Of a DNA stretch of 64,000 bases, positions 43,950 to 55,025 are shown piece after piece. The position numbers and the translations under genes are program-made. The stretch lies in contig OX345637.1 of the NCBI GenBank assembly GCA_947044365.1, positions 9,051,076 to 9,115,075 of the forward strand, in the 5' to 3' direction. The DNA is from Petrosia ficiformis (lineage: Eukaryota > Porifera > Demospongiae > Haplosclerida > Petrosiidae). Within the stretch, counting starts at the first letter, position 1. The number at the start of each line of letters is the position of its first letter. A model generated the notes under the pieces. The model had not been told where the DNA came from. It saw nothing but the letters and a program-made list of their open reading frames with translations, and did no database searches.

Positions 43950-45416
43950 CTTGTTTGTTTTTTGTATTTGTTTGATAAATATTACATTATAGTAAATGTT
44001 ACTTCACAACTATCAGACACATTGAAACTATTCTTATCAAGATATATATCATTGTTATTATCATCTTCTTGTATATGTGATTGTAATTAATTCTGGTTGT
44101 ATTTAACAAAACCACTGACACTATTACAATAATTACATATGAAGTTCATAATGATGCTTAAATTAATTTCATCTTATCTGAATCATACTTTTATTAAAGT
44201 AACTTTGCAGTCCAAAATAACATGTTAAAATAGAAGACACATGAAGCTATTAGCGTTACCAAGCTGATGTTCAAATGCATTTCTTGTTATTTTCTAGGTT
44301 ACAGTGAAGCTTAATACATTAGTAGATATGGCTTTCTTAATCAGTCTAAACAAATTAATAGTCTAAATATTGAATGAATGTTCTACATAGCACTGGTCAG
44401 GACTAATCACCTCTCAGACAATACATATATAGGCTATGTACTGAAACAGAATATAGTATATACTGGGTAAACAGCACTAAATACAAGTTAGAATCCAACC
44501 ACCACTCAACATAGTCTGGGCACAATAATGTTTGCCATTCTGGGATTAATTTATGTATAATATTAATTTTGATTATTAAAATCGCTTATAATTATAATAA
44601 ACTCCTCTTCTGTTCATCTCCTTTCTTGTTTCTTAACTTTCATATCTCTGTCATGAACTCTTCCTTATATTGCTTTCTACAGTCTATGTGTCTTTGTGTG
44701 TGTCTGTGTTTGTGTCTGTTTACATATATGCACATATATGTACACATAATTATGTACACATAAGCATTTATACTACAATCAATTATCATGTCCAATAACT
44801 CGTATTAAATGCACAAAGAAGGCTAAAAATGATTTAATTAAAATGTTATTTAGCTTCTTTAATAGATGAATTTTTGGATTATAATTAATGTAAGTCACCA
44901 TTAAAATGTTATCTTGCTTCTTTGTATATCTAATAAGGATAATTGAAATTGCAATTATGTGATTATAATTACATATATGTCACCATGCAATCATAGCAAC
45001 TTACATAATCAATTAAATTACAATTCCCATTATTCCTTGTAACTATACTAACCAGTTATTTAAACAATTTTATTTTTGCAGTGTGGTAGCACAATTCTGC
45101 CAATGCATTTCTTCCCTAGGGTTCATTGCTTATACAATGCAATGGAGAGTTGTGTGGATGGAGTTTATTTTGTTAAGTCTGACAGTGGATAGATTATTAT
45201 TAAGGATTTGTGAGATACATAACTATAAATATTTTAATTAAATCATTGTGAGTTTCTCTGTGCATTCAATATGAGATATTAGGTATAATAATATCTGTTA
45301 TGTATTTTAATATAATTAGTACAAAGTGTGAAATACTGTGAAATATGTGTCTAACTGTCTATGTGGACGTTTATATAAATTATATTTGTGTGTGTGGTGT
45401 GAAAATAAAATAACTA
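43950..45416. other. Unit 2/unit 3 boundary region, non-coding
   Basis: Paralogous to 20,860-22,337. Contains the direct-repeat block (about 44,300-44,700, repeated at about 45,870-46,290) and the landmark GCAGTGTGGTAGCACAATTC at 45,079. No gene. Confidence 0.5.
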
Positions 45417-45612
45417 CCGTAATTCGGGAAAATTTCGTACTATAAAAATGTTCGTATAACAGTATGCGTACGAAATTTAAAAATTCGAAAATTAACGGGT
45501 ATATGGAAATAAACGGTATTCGTAAATAATAACGTACGCACGTAAGAAAATTTATACAAACGAAAAATAAAAATTCGAAATATTTTAGAGACGAAATATT
45601 CCCGATTTACGG
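45417..45612. mobile_element. 196-bp palindromic MITE with TA duplication, unit 3
   Basis: Same site, length and ends as 22,338-22,533; TA at 45,415-45,416 and 45,613-45,614. Confidence 0.93.
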
Positions 45613-45614
45613 TA

Positions 45615-46929
45615 ATTTATTGGTTAGTACAGTTACAAGGAATAGTGGAAATTGTATTTTAATTGGTCGTGTAGGTTATGATGACTGGAATGCAATATAT
45701 GTACTTGTACTAATTATAATCCAATAATTTACATTTCACTTTCCTTTTCCTGTCTAATAGATATACAAAGAAGCAGAATAGATATTTTAATTAAAACTGA
45801 TGACATTCTTTGTGTATCTAATATGACATGATTTTTAGTACAAGTATGTTATCATGCAGTAATATTTACTAGGATACAATGAAGCTTGATTGATACATTA
45901 GTAGATATGGCTTTCTTAATCAGCCTAAGCAATTCTAAATATTGAATGGAATGTAAGTGTTCTACATAGCAATGGTCAGGACTAATCACCTCTCAGACAA
46001 TACATATATAGGCTATGAACTGAAACAGAATATAGTATATACTGGGTAAACAGCACTAAATACAAGTTAGAATCCAACATAATCTGGGCACAATAATGTT
46101 TGCCATTCTGTCCATTAATTTATATATAATATTAATTATGATTATTAAAATCACTTATAAATATAATAAACTCCCTATACCAGACTTACTTTCTTCTGTT
46201 CTCATTCTTGCCTTTCGTATCTGTCATGAACTGTATCTTATATTGCTTTCTACAGTCTATGTGTCTTTGTGTGTGTCTGTGTCTGTGTACAAATAACGTG
46301 TCTTGCTCTGTAGGCTAAATGTACAAGTAGACCATAATTGCATGTGTCATGACAACAGAAGTATTATCACATGTGTATTTATGAGAATAGTGTTGCAACA
46401 GTATAGAATATACAGTATTGAGATAACACACAACCACTTTTTGATTTAACCACTCTTAGGTGAGTGAAGCTCTTTTATACAATTTGATTGAAGCCATGTT
46501 TCTTTCAGTCCCAAATTACATAAACAGATGGAACTCATTAAAATTCATACAATTTGGATTGAAGTCTACATAGTGTTTCCTTTAGTCTCAAATTACAAAA
46601 CTGGGTGGTGCTCATTTATACATGTTCATGAAAGCTACATTGTATTTCCATTACTCTCAAGATATTGGCATTGAAAGTCGACTGCTATTATAATAGTTAT
46701 ATACCAACTTTATATGGCATCTAGGCTGAATGTTCATGTTTGTTTATTTTTGTTATTATACTAGAAAGGTGTTGTTCAGGAAATAACATCAATGTAGATA
46801 TTCAATACACTATTTTGCAATCTCTAACTACATGTATTAACAAGACAGGCATACTAACACAGAACTAAACTCTAAACCCTAAACCCAAACTTTTTTAACA
46901 AAAATTTAATGTGTTACTATTAAGTTCAG
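45615..46929. other. Non-coding start of unit 3
   Basis: Near-identical to 22,536-23,860. No exon seen. Confidence 0.5.
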
Positions 46930-47115
46930 GAAACCTCAACTATGAATACTGAAAACCAGTATTATCATCAATGGAATTAAAATTAATCTGAGCATCAAGA
47001 GGCTGGATGTCCCTCGAATAGGCATTGATGTAATTGTACAAGCGAAGGTTACATCAGTTCCAGCGACTGTAAAAGTATTGTCAATACCATATCACAATCT
47101 AGATCTTGTACTTGT
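46930..47115 (-). pseudogene. Ig-like domain exon fragment, unit 3, frame broken
   Basis: Same exon relic as 2124-2306, with a one-base loss (GATGTCCCTCGAATAGG for GATGTCCCATCGAATAGG) and an added AT near 47,088. These break the frame around the Trp. Further evidence that the exon is not under constraint. Confidence 0.4.
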
Positions 47116-47119
47116 GCAT

Positions 47120-47830
47120 ACAAACATATTCAGACAAATGATCATATTAATAACATTTTCAGACACACACATCTTCATGATTAAGGATGCATCCATGAAT
47201 GGCAAATATATGATTTTAATAATTGTATTATTGATTGAAATTTGGGAATTAACAAATCCAAATTTTTACTTTTTTAGAATTCTACTATAATTTTAATCTA
47301 TCAGTTTCTAATTATGAATGTATAAGCACACCATAATTGTGTGTGTCATGACAACAGAAGTACTTCATGTGTATTTATGAGAAGTTACAACAGACTACAC
47401 TGTATATGGATTCATTAAAATACATTGTCATTACACACTTCTACATAACTAACAATCATAAGATTCTTCTACCATAATAACCGATAATATGTGTCTATAA
47501 TTATTTTCATTAATGGTGTTGCTGCTATTATATAATGATAAATAACTATTTTAAATTAAAATCCATTTTGGATACAGTATAATATATATGTTGTCACTAT
47601 TATATATATATACAATTAACAAATGCATTTGACATAGAATACTTAGTGAACACACTATCACATATAAAATATATAATTAATGCTCACATAAATTCAATGC
47701 TCATTTGGTTACAAAAAAAGAATCTTTAACTACATAGAAACTTTATCACAAGAAAAAGATCAAATAAAACATGAAGGTGATGTTATATGTATAATTATAT
47801 TATATAATTATAGGTATAATAATATATATG
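47120..47830. other. Non-coding, unit 3
   Basis: Matches 24,050-24,970 but with a single copy of the 109-bp repeat. The apparent plus-strand ORF at 47,078-47,290 is a chance reading. No gene. Confidence 0.5.
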
Positions 47831-47973
47831 CAGGGCTGCCATGAGGGGGGATGGGCAACTGGGGCAGCTTGCCCCGGGCCCCCACTGGCCCCCAGACCCA
47901 ACTCAGTTTATAGTAAGGGGATAGGGGGTTTACTTTGCTGCTCTGGGCTCACTAAAACCTCTTGGCACCCCAG
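47831..47973. repeat. G/C-rich interspersed repeat, unit 3
   Basis: Paralogue of 3994-4145; the long G run is here broken to AAGGGGATAGGGGG. Confidence 0.55.
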
Positions 47974-48139
47974 TATATATAATATATATTATTATGTACA
48001 TATAATTATTTAATAATTCTTGGAAAATAATATCTATTTACAAGCATAAACTTTGCTGATGAACACTATAAGAAACAGCATTATTTATAATTATTATGAG
48101 TACCTTTGAAAATGAGAAATACCTGTAGCTTTAGCAGCA

Positions 48140-48720
48140 AGTAAATAATAGCTATTGTAATGAAGTCAGGTTGCCTTATATTGCTCAAAAGGTCGTTCCA
48201 AATCAGGTAAATATGTTTTTAAACGTAGCTAATTGGATAAAGTATGACATGAATTTATGATAATTGAATCATTGAGTTAGGCTGTGTTTCCACATCTAAT
48301 AATAAAATGATAATCATATTACCACAGACCAAGTAAATAATAGTTTTTGTTGTAATGAAATCAAATGCCTTATATTGCTCAAAAGGTCGTTCCAAATCAG
48401 GTAAATATGTTTTTAAACGTAGCTAATTGGACAAAGTATGACATGAATTTATGATAATTGAATTATTGAGTTAGGCTGTGTTTCCACATCTAATAATAAA
48501 ATGATAATCCTATTACCACAGACCAAGTAAATAATATCTATTGTTGTAATGAAATCAAATGCCTTATATTGCTCGAAGGGTCGTCCTAAATCAGCCAAAT
48601 ATGTTTTTTTGATGTAGCTAATTGGATAAAGTATGACATGAATTACGCTTATTCAATCATGGAGTTAGGCTGTGCTTCCTCACCTAGGATAATCATATGA
48701 CCACAACATTGTTAATACCA
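48140..48720. repeat. ~194-bp tandem triplication with exon-tail relics, unit 3
   Basis: Same three-fold repeat as 25,290-25,871, so it predates the latest duplication. Confidence 0.75.
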
Positions 48721-49118
48721 AGTAAATAATAGCTATTGTAATAAAATCAGATTGCTTTATACTATTAACTAAACTTTATAAACATTAACATATCTTACAC
48801 AATTTTATCAACAGTTATGTATTAATCACCACAAGATTGTACACACAGTAACACATTATACATGTATATACATGTATATTATATATAATTATATACATAT
48901 ATATATAGTATGATGGTGACATCATAACTTTGATGTGGTGAGTCCTATATACCGTATAGCAGGGAATTTTCGAATGGTGCAAATTTTCGTATTTTTCGAA
49001 TATGACAAAACAATTTCGAAAATTAAAACCTTTGTAAATTTTTTCTAGCCTCTTGTGACCCAAAGATAGATCGATCGACGTGTGAAAAGGCACGGCTCTG
49101 TATCGCTATCTGAAACCT

Positions 49119-50540
49119 GTGTCCGATGCTCATGTTCCTGACCCTAATGGTCCACTTTCGAAATCTATGAGTTCTCAGTCCATAAAAGATGCCAACCGAG
49201 CGATTACACAGAGTGCTAAGTCATCTTCAAGAGGAACCTATGCTAAGATTACTCCACAACATCAAGCAGAAATTGCTGAATACGCATCGCTACATGGAAA
49301 TAGGGCAGCCATTCGTCGTTATTCTAAGGAATTAGAAGTTGAACTAAAGGAAAGCTCTGTAGCTACATGGAAGAAAAAATATCAGGATGAACTGAAACGT
49401 GCAGCTGGTAGGGTTAGCTGTGATGGCGGAGTAGACCATGCTGTGGAGGTGAAGGTTTTGCCTTTGAAAATGAGAGGAAGGCCGCTTCTACTGGGAGAAA
49501 AGCTAGACAGTGAAGTGAAAGCCTATTTAAAGGCTGTCCGTGATGCTGGTGGTGTTGTAACAACCTCCATTACCATTGCTGCTGGCACTGCAATTGTACG
49601 TAGGTCTGACAGGAATCTTTTGGCAGAAAATGGTGGCCCGATAACACTTACTACAAACTGGGCGAAGTCTCTCCTTTACCGGCTTAACTTCGTTAAGAGA
49701 AGGGGCAGTTCAGCTGCAATAATAGCTGTTAAGAACTTCGAAGAATTAAAGGAACAGTTTCTGCTGGACATCAGTGCTGTCATGGAAATGGAAGACGTAC
49801 CACCCCAATTAGTGATAAACTGGGACCAGACGGGTATCAGCATTGTACCAGGATCATCCTGGACAATGGAACTGAAAGGCTTGAAATGGGTTGAAATAGC
49901 AGGGATATCAGACAAACGCCAAATCACTGCTGTTCTTTGTGGAACAATGGGTGGACAGATTCTACCTTTCCAACTGATATATCAAGGAAAAACAAAAGCT
50001 TGTCTTCCTCAGTACAAGTTTCCAAGTGATTGGGATATCACATTTACTCCCAACCATTGGTCGAATGAAGAAAAAATGAAAGAATACTTGGAAAAAATTA
50101 TAATACCTTACATTCGACAAACTCGCATGGAACTTAAACTTTCTCTTGATCATCCAGTGCTTGCTATTTTTGATGTATTCAAAGGACAGGTCACTAAAGA
50201 CATTTTCTCAAAGTTAGAAGAAAATAATATCCATATTGTAAAAGTGCCAGCAAATTGCACAGACCGCCTGCAGCCTATGGACTTGAGTGTAAATAAAGCT
50301 GTTAAGGAATTTATGCGAGGCAAATTTCAGATGTGGTATGCCGCCGAAGTTCAGAAGAAACTTCAGTTAGGTGTAGATGAGCTTGCTCTTGAGCTCCCGG
50401 ATCTTCGAATGTCAGTTATGAAACCACTTGGGGCTCAGTGGCTGACCAGTTTATTCGATTATTTGCAGACAAATGACACCATTATCAAGAATGGATTCAA
50501 GGCCGCTGGCATTTGTGAAGTTATTTCTGATAGTCAGTAA
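49119..50540 (+). CDS. DDE (pogo/Tigger-like) transposase, intact 473 aa, unit 3
   Basis: Single open frame. Residues ~45-95 form a helix-turn-helix-like DNA-binding region (QAEIAEYASLHGNRAAIRRY, then VATWKKKYQ). A basic R-G-R-P-L-L-L-G linker lies at ~120. A conserved AENGGPITLTTNWAKSLLYR block is at ~165-185. The DDE_1 catalytic core has D236 (INWDQTG), D352 (FDVFKG) and D388 (QPMD in RLQPMDLSVNKAVK), i.e. DD35D. The VPANCTDRLQPMD motif is typical of pogo/Tigger/jerky enzymes. The ATG lies 167 bp inside the left end and the stop follows SDSQ. It should cut and paste at TA in the nucleus. Whether it is active is unknown, but no lesion is visible. Its low AT content compared with flanks is typical of coding DNA. 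Confidence 0.92.
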   Translation: MSDAHVPDPNGPLSKSMSSQSIKDANRAITQSAKSSSRGTYAKITPQHQAEIAEYASLHGNRAAIRRYSKELEVELKESSVATWKKKYQDELKRAAGRVSCDGGVDHAVEVKVLPLKMRGRPLLLGEKLDSEVKAYLKAVRDAGGVVTTSITIAAGTAIVRRSDRNLLAENGGPITLTTNWAKSLLYRLNFVKRRGSSAAIIAVKNFEELKEQFLLDISAVMEMEDVPPQLVINWDQTGISIVPGSSWTMELKGLKWVEIAGISDKRQITAVLCGTMGGQILPFQLIYQGKTKACLPQYKFPSDWDITFTPNHWSNEEKMKEYLEKIIIPYIRQTRMELKLSLDHPVLAIFDVFKGQVTKDIFSKLEENNIHIVKVPANCTDRLQPMDLSVNKAVKEFMRGKFQMWYAAEVQKKLQLGVDELALELPDLRMSVMKPLGAQWLTSLFDYLQTNDTIIKNGFKAAGICEVISDSQ

Positions 50541-50750
50541 CTATCTTTATCACTGAAATCAGTACTAGGTATACAATTTTATTCAGTTAAATCAGTTTAT
50601 AGGAACATTTTAAATAATTAAATATTTAATATTGAATGATTAATAATTTTATAATTATACTATACATGTATAATTCTCTTTGAAGTTAATGAGAAACATG
50701 AGGTGTGTAATATTACTCACTAAAATAATAAAAAGGAAACTAATAAAAGT

Positions 50751-51708
50751 TTAATAAGTTGAAATGGTGGGGGAAAGAGAAAGGTAACCTTTTTCTAAGC
50801 AATTTACAAAATGAGGTCTCATTCTTGCCTGGTCAAACTTCAGGATTGCAGGGTCTTTACCAAAACATAAGACAGTTGACACACAAACTGCGAAGAGCCC
50901 ACAATCCCTCCCATCAGTTTGTTTTTGCATCTTCACCACTTGAATAGAGCATTCTTTCCCAAATAGATTGTTTATAACTATTGCCGTTTCTTCATCAACA
51001 TGGTCATATACACTGTCATAAACTTTCACCACATCACCTACACTCAGACTGTTCAATGCAACTATCCAGTGATTACCACGAGAATGAATGATCTGAACAC
51101 ATTGGTTCTGTGTGGGAATATCTCGTGTTTTTGACTGATAAAGTGTTGACTGCAATTAAGCCCGTCACTGTTGGAAACTGCTTTTGAGTAGTTGCTGTGC
51201 ACATTCAATAAAAAGATCATTTAACATGTCTCCATTCAAAATTTTCTGTTTGTCTGAAGTTGAGAGGACAATGTTTCCAACTTGTACCCAATCAGACAGA
51301 AACATTGAAGAAGTAGAAGATTCATCTAATTTTCTTCGTTTAACTGGCTGTGGGTCGCCAGTAGCGAATGCCTTCTCCATCAACTGTTTGGCTTTAGATG
51401 TGCGTTTAGATTCTCCTTTGAAAGTTAAGACACAGGGAATCTCTAAACCGCCCTGAGGTAAATCCTTCGAATATCTTTTATTCCCGGTAACATGGCAGAC
51501 GATTGACCCATTCCTTTGAAGAGATCTTCCTTGGAACATGTCCAACGATTGAATCGTTGCGGATGACCGCGACGGCGAACGAATCAATGAGGTTACCCAC
51601 TTCCCTCTGACACAATAGCTCTTCACCCAGAACACTGTCCCAGATGTCCCTATAAATGTGATACCCTCTTATCATGGCTTCAACCAAGAAAGTACTGTAG
51701 TTTTCCAT
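50751..51708 (-). pseudogene. HIRAN plus Ulp1/C48-like protease, disabled, unit 3
   Basis: The HIRAN N terminus reads MENYSTFLVEAMIRGYHIYR to VGHVPRKIS (51,708-51,478). A 20-base deletion near 51,518 then shifts the frame, and the rest of HIRAN plus linker continues in another frame (to 51,165). The CTCAAAAGCAG frame change is also present. Four extra bases (TTAA) near 51,156 add a stop before the protease part. From 51,155 the protease core is open, with the catalytic His, Asp, Gln and Cys unchanged. More damaged than unit 2, the reverse of the transposase. Confidence 0.85.
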
Positions 51709-51936
51709 GGCTCATCAGTGGGATTTCACGCTTCCAACTGGATAATGTGCGTGAGGCGTGGTCAAATTAATTTTATTATAATTATAAATAATTAATGATC
51801 TTCGAAAATAATAAACTTCGAAATTTTATTCTAAGGGGGTTTTCAAGATTATTCGAAAATTTCCCGCTATACGGTATTGTATATAAACCTTCCATGTGCA
51901 CACTATGCAGGAGATGTCACCAACATACAATATATT

Positions 51937-52094
51937 GTATATAGTATGCTAATAGGTGCTATATACTGAATATAGGACCCTCATTTTGTGTCCTCGGATG
52001 TGATATAGCCTTTGCAGGCTCGAGCTATATCACATCCTCAGATGCAAACTCAGGTCCTATATTTTGTATATAGGACCTATTAGCATACTATATA
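51937..52094. repeat. Long hairpin (foldback) repeat, unit 3
   Basis: Same hairpin as 29,095-29,251; loop CTTTGCAGGCTCGA differs by one base. Confidence 0.85.
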
Positions 52095-52450
52095 TATATT
52101 ACATATATAAATATACATAATACATAATGTGCATTAGGTACACAATTATAATCATCAGTTAATTACAGGAGCTCTATTGAGTTTGCAAAACTGTGGGTAA
52201 TTGTTTTTTGTACAACATGCAGTTTCAGACAGATACGTGTTAGACACATATAAGAAGCACAAAGAAGGTGACTTTGCCCCACACAAACTAATTATATGTA
52301 TCTTCACAGATGTGAGACCTTAATTTGATTAGGCTATAAATGAAATTTGTTTTGTGATCAGAATTTGATGAGCACAGTTAACAATCTTACTACAATTACA
52401 TTAACCGAAAAACATATTGTAGAAATAATTCAATTATTACATTACAAATT

Positions 52451-52565
52451 ACACTGTAACAATATAAGATTATAACCTACCAACTGCACTATAACAATAT
52501 AAGATTATAACCTACCAACTGCACTATAACAATATAAGATTATAACCTACCTACTGCACTATAAC
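52451..52565. repeat. 35-bp minisatellite locus, three units (unit 3)
   Basis: 115 bp: three units (tags CAACT, CAACT, CTACT) plus 10 bases. Confidence 0.95.
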
Positions 52566-53427
52566 CAATCACTCACTCACTTCAACTTTAATCACTTATT
52601 TGATCATGCATTATGTGGTTATTGATCTTGCTCGCCTACATTAAAAAATGCCTAATGCAAATGTGTTTAACTATGTTTCTTTAAATGATTTATTATATGA
52701 TGTGTTTAACCTAAGTGGCAGTATGCCTGATCTGCCCATCTATCATACATTAACTAACATTTATACTGCAATGTATGAGCTTGTGTCATGGTATACTTTA
52801 ACATGCAGTGACAGTTATATGCCCACTAACTTATATTCTCCTTCAAGTTTACAAGTATAATACTTTATACAACTTATCTGTTTTGTAGAACACCGTCTGA
52901 TATTCATATCCATCTTAAAATTAATGGGTGTGTTTTACTACAGTACTCTCTGATATATATATATATATATTTATAGCCTACTATACACTGTATGTTATGT
53001 CATGCCTTGAATGCATTGAATTTAACAGGCTTACAATTACCAAGCAGGCCCAGAGGGTAAGGTGAGTATAAGCCTGATACTGCATAAGTGGGTATGACAT
53101 ACATGTAATTAATATATTTTCTGCATTACAAAGATGTTTGCCCACACCGTTGTAATTATTGTTTAAAAAGTAATCCATCATGAAATGTATCATTACTATA
53201 ACATGGTCAAAAACTGTGAAGTCATGATATATAATATATATATATATATAATTATAAATATAATTATATATTATGCTACCATGGCAACCATTTGATGTCG
53301 TTAGTTATATATTTTACTCATCAAAGATTCAATTTTTAAATCATAGTACATGATAATATATAAACCATGTCTAGTTGGTATAGATGCTAGATATATAATC
53401 TGTTGGTGTTTAGACGTTAACGTTTAT
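52566..53427. other. Non-coding block between VNTR and FLYWCH element, unit 3
   Basis: Matches unit 1 8375-9199 without the hAT-like fragment. No convincing gene; the 70-codon readings on both strands are conserved only as DNA. Confidence 0.5.
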
Positions 53428-54419
53428 ATGAGTTATGCCGGGTTCGCCTACTCTGTTTTTGCCTACTCTTAATTTATTCCAAAATTCCACATTTGCCTAC
53501 GTATACTGTAAATTTAATTAAAAGGAATATTTTAATTTTTTTTTTTAAAGAATTACTAAAGCTACTACATGAAAGGGATCTAACACAGGACACATAAAAC
53601 TTGTACATATTTCCTACAATTGATATTTTTTTTTGAATACTTTGATGAGTTAACTAATAAAAGAATTGATATTTTTTCTTTGGTATATAAGAAGGTAGAG
53701 TAAAGCAATCATTGTTTGTAATATTACTATATGATGGAGTTTATCGCAACTAAACGAGAAGGAAGAGCACTGTCATATGGAGGTTATAGATATGTAGTGA
53801 ATAGGAGGGGTAGAGATGGAAGAATTTTTTGGAGATGTGGAAGAAGTAGAGATTGCAGTGGATCAATAACAACACTAATCGATATTACAATTATATCACA
53901 GAAGAGCCACAATCATCCAGCAGATCAAGCTGAAATTGAGGCTGAGAAGATAGTAGTAGAGATGAAAAAATCTGCAAAGGACAGTGTTAGACCAATTCCT
54001 ACATTATACCATAAAAAACTACAAGCTCTTGCAACAATGCCAAATAAAGACGAAGTGGCATCGAAACTGCCAACATTTGAACAAATTAAGACTTCATTGT
54101 ATGACAGTCAACGTAAGCGGCTTCCAACACTACCGAAAAGTCGTTGTGATGTCCAATTTACAGACGAATGGACAATGACATCTTCTGGGAAGCCCTTCCT
54201 CTTAGCTGATGATGGCTGATGGCTTAGGAGACAACAAACTCGTAATTTTTGCAACAGATGACAACATAGCCATTTTGTGTGAAGCTGATACTATCTACAT
54301 TGATGGAACTTTTCAAACATGTCCAAAACTTTTCTATCAGATTTTCTCAATCCATGCATTTAATTTTTTATAAATTTGGAGTAGGCAAAAACAGAGTAGG
54401 CAAACCCGGAAGAACCCAT
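53428..54419 (+). mobile_element. Non-autonomous MULE-type element with FLYWCH ORF, unit 3
   Basis: Both ~41-bp inverted repeats are well preserved (CGGGTTCGCCTACTCTGTTT on the left, complement near 54,379-54,419). Confidence 0.8.
53731..54219 (+). CDS. FLYWCH zinc-finger protein, 162 aa, from truncated MULE transposase (unit 3)
   Basis: The best copy of the FLYWCH part. It starts MMEFIATKREGRALSYGGYR, giving a complete FLYWCH finger at residues 3-63 with zinc ligands C36 (FWRC), C42, H60 and H62 and the conserved Trp35. A Lys-rich helix (EKIVVEMKKSAKD), a linker and FTDEWTMTSSG follow. The frame closes at residue 162 owing to the 7-bp GATGGCT duplication shared with unit 1. Without catalytic residues it could only act as a DNA-binding peptide. 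The remaining core (IDGTFQTCPK) continues out of frame near 54,300. Confidence 0.75.
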   Translation: MMEFIATKREGRALSYGGYRYVVNRRGRDGRIFWRCGRSRDCSGSITTLIDITIISQKSHNHPADQAEIEAEKIVVEMKKSAKDSVRPIPTLYHKKLQALATMPNKDEVASKLPTFEQIKTSLYDSQRKRLPTLPKSRCDVQFTDEWTMTSSGKPFLLADDG

Positions 54420-54895
54420 TTATATACCCCTTAGCCCTAGGTTATATATACATTAACCTGCTTCACAGTAGGTAGTATATCTGGCATATACACCTTAGCC
54501 CTATAGGCCTTGGGTTATATATACACAATGGTGTGGAAACAGCCAGTCATGCAGGACATTGTCTGATAAATCTAATGAATGTCCGGTAAGATGAAACTGC
54601 ACTATATACAAAGTATATGAAGAGCAGGACAAGAGTGTTTAAAATAGGTCAAAATGTCCAGTAGTTGGCTCAATGTTTCCACACCCCTGTATATACATTA
54701 ACCTGCTTTACAGTAGGTGGTATATCTGGCATGTACCTCTTAGCTCTATAGGCCTTGGGTTATATATGCATTAACCTGCTTTACAGTAGGTGGTATATCT
54801 GGCATATACATGTACCCCTTAGCCCTATAGGCCTTGGGTTATATATACATTAACCTGCTTTACAGTAGGTGGTATATCTGGCATATACCACCTGA
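54420..54895. repeat. ~78-bp minisatellite split by MITE, unit 3
   Basis: Longest of the three arrays, with an additional repeat at about 54,748-54,815; MITE at the same place. Confidence 0.8.
54526..54689. mobile_element. 164-bp hAT MITE, unit 3 minisatellite copy
   Basis: Same ends, length and TATATACA duplication as in units 1 and 2. Confidence 0.9.
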
Positions 54896-55025
54896 TTTAT
54901 ATATTACATGCAATCATACATATTTATTAGAATTATTATATAAACATATTGTATCCCGGATACATTGGCTAGTCTACTGTAAAAAGACACAGATATATCA
55001 TTAGTGAATTATATTTTCCACTTAC

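Larger units (their letters stand above)
48952..51874 (+). mobile_element. 2.92-kb pogo-like transposon with HIRAN-Ulp1 gene, unit 3
   Basis: Same insertion as 26,103-29,031, flanked by TA (48,950-48,951; 51,875-51,876). This copy has the intact transposase but a damaged HIRAN-Ulp1 gene. Confidence 0.92.
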
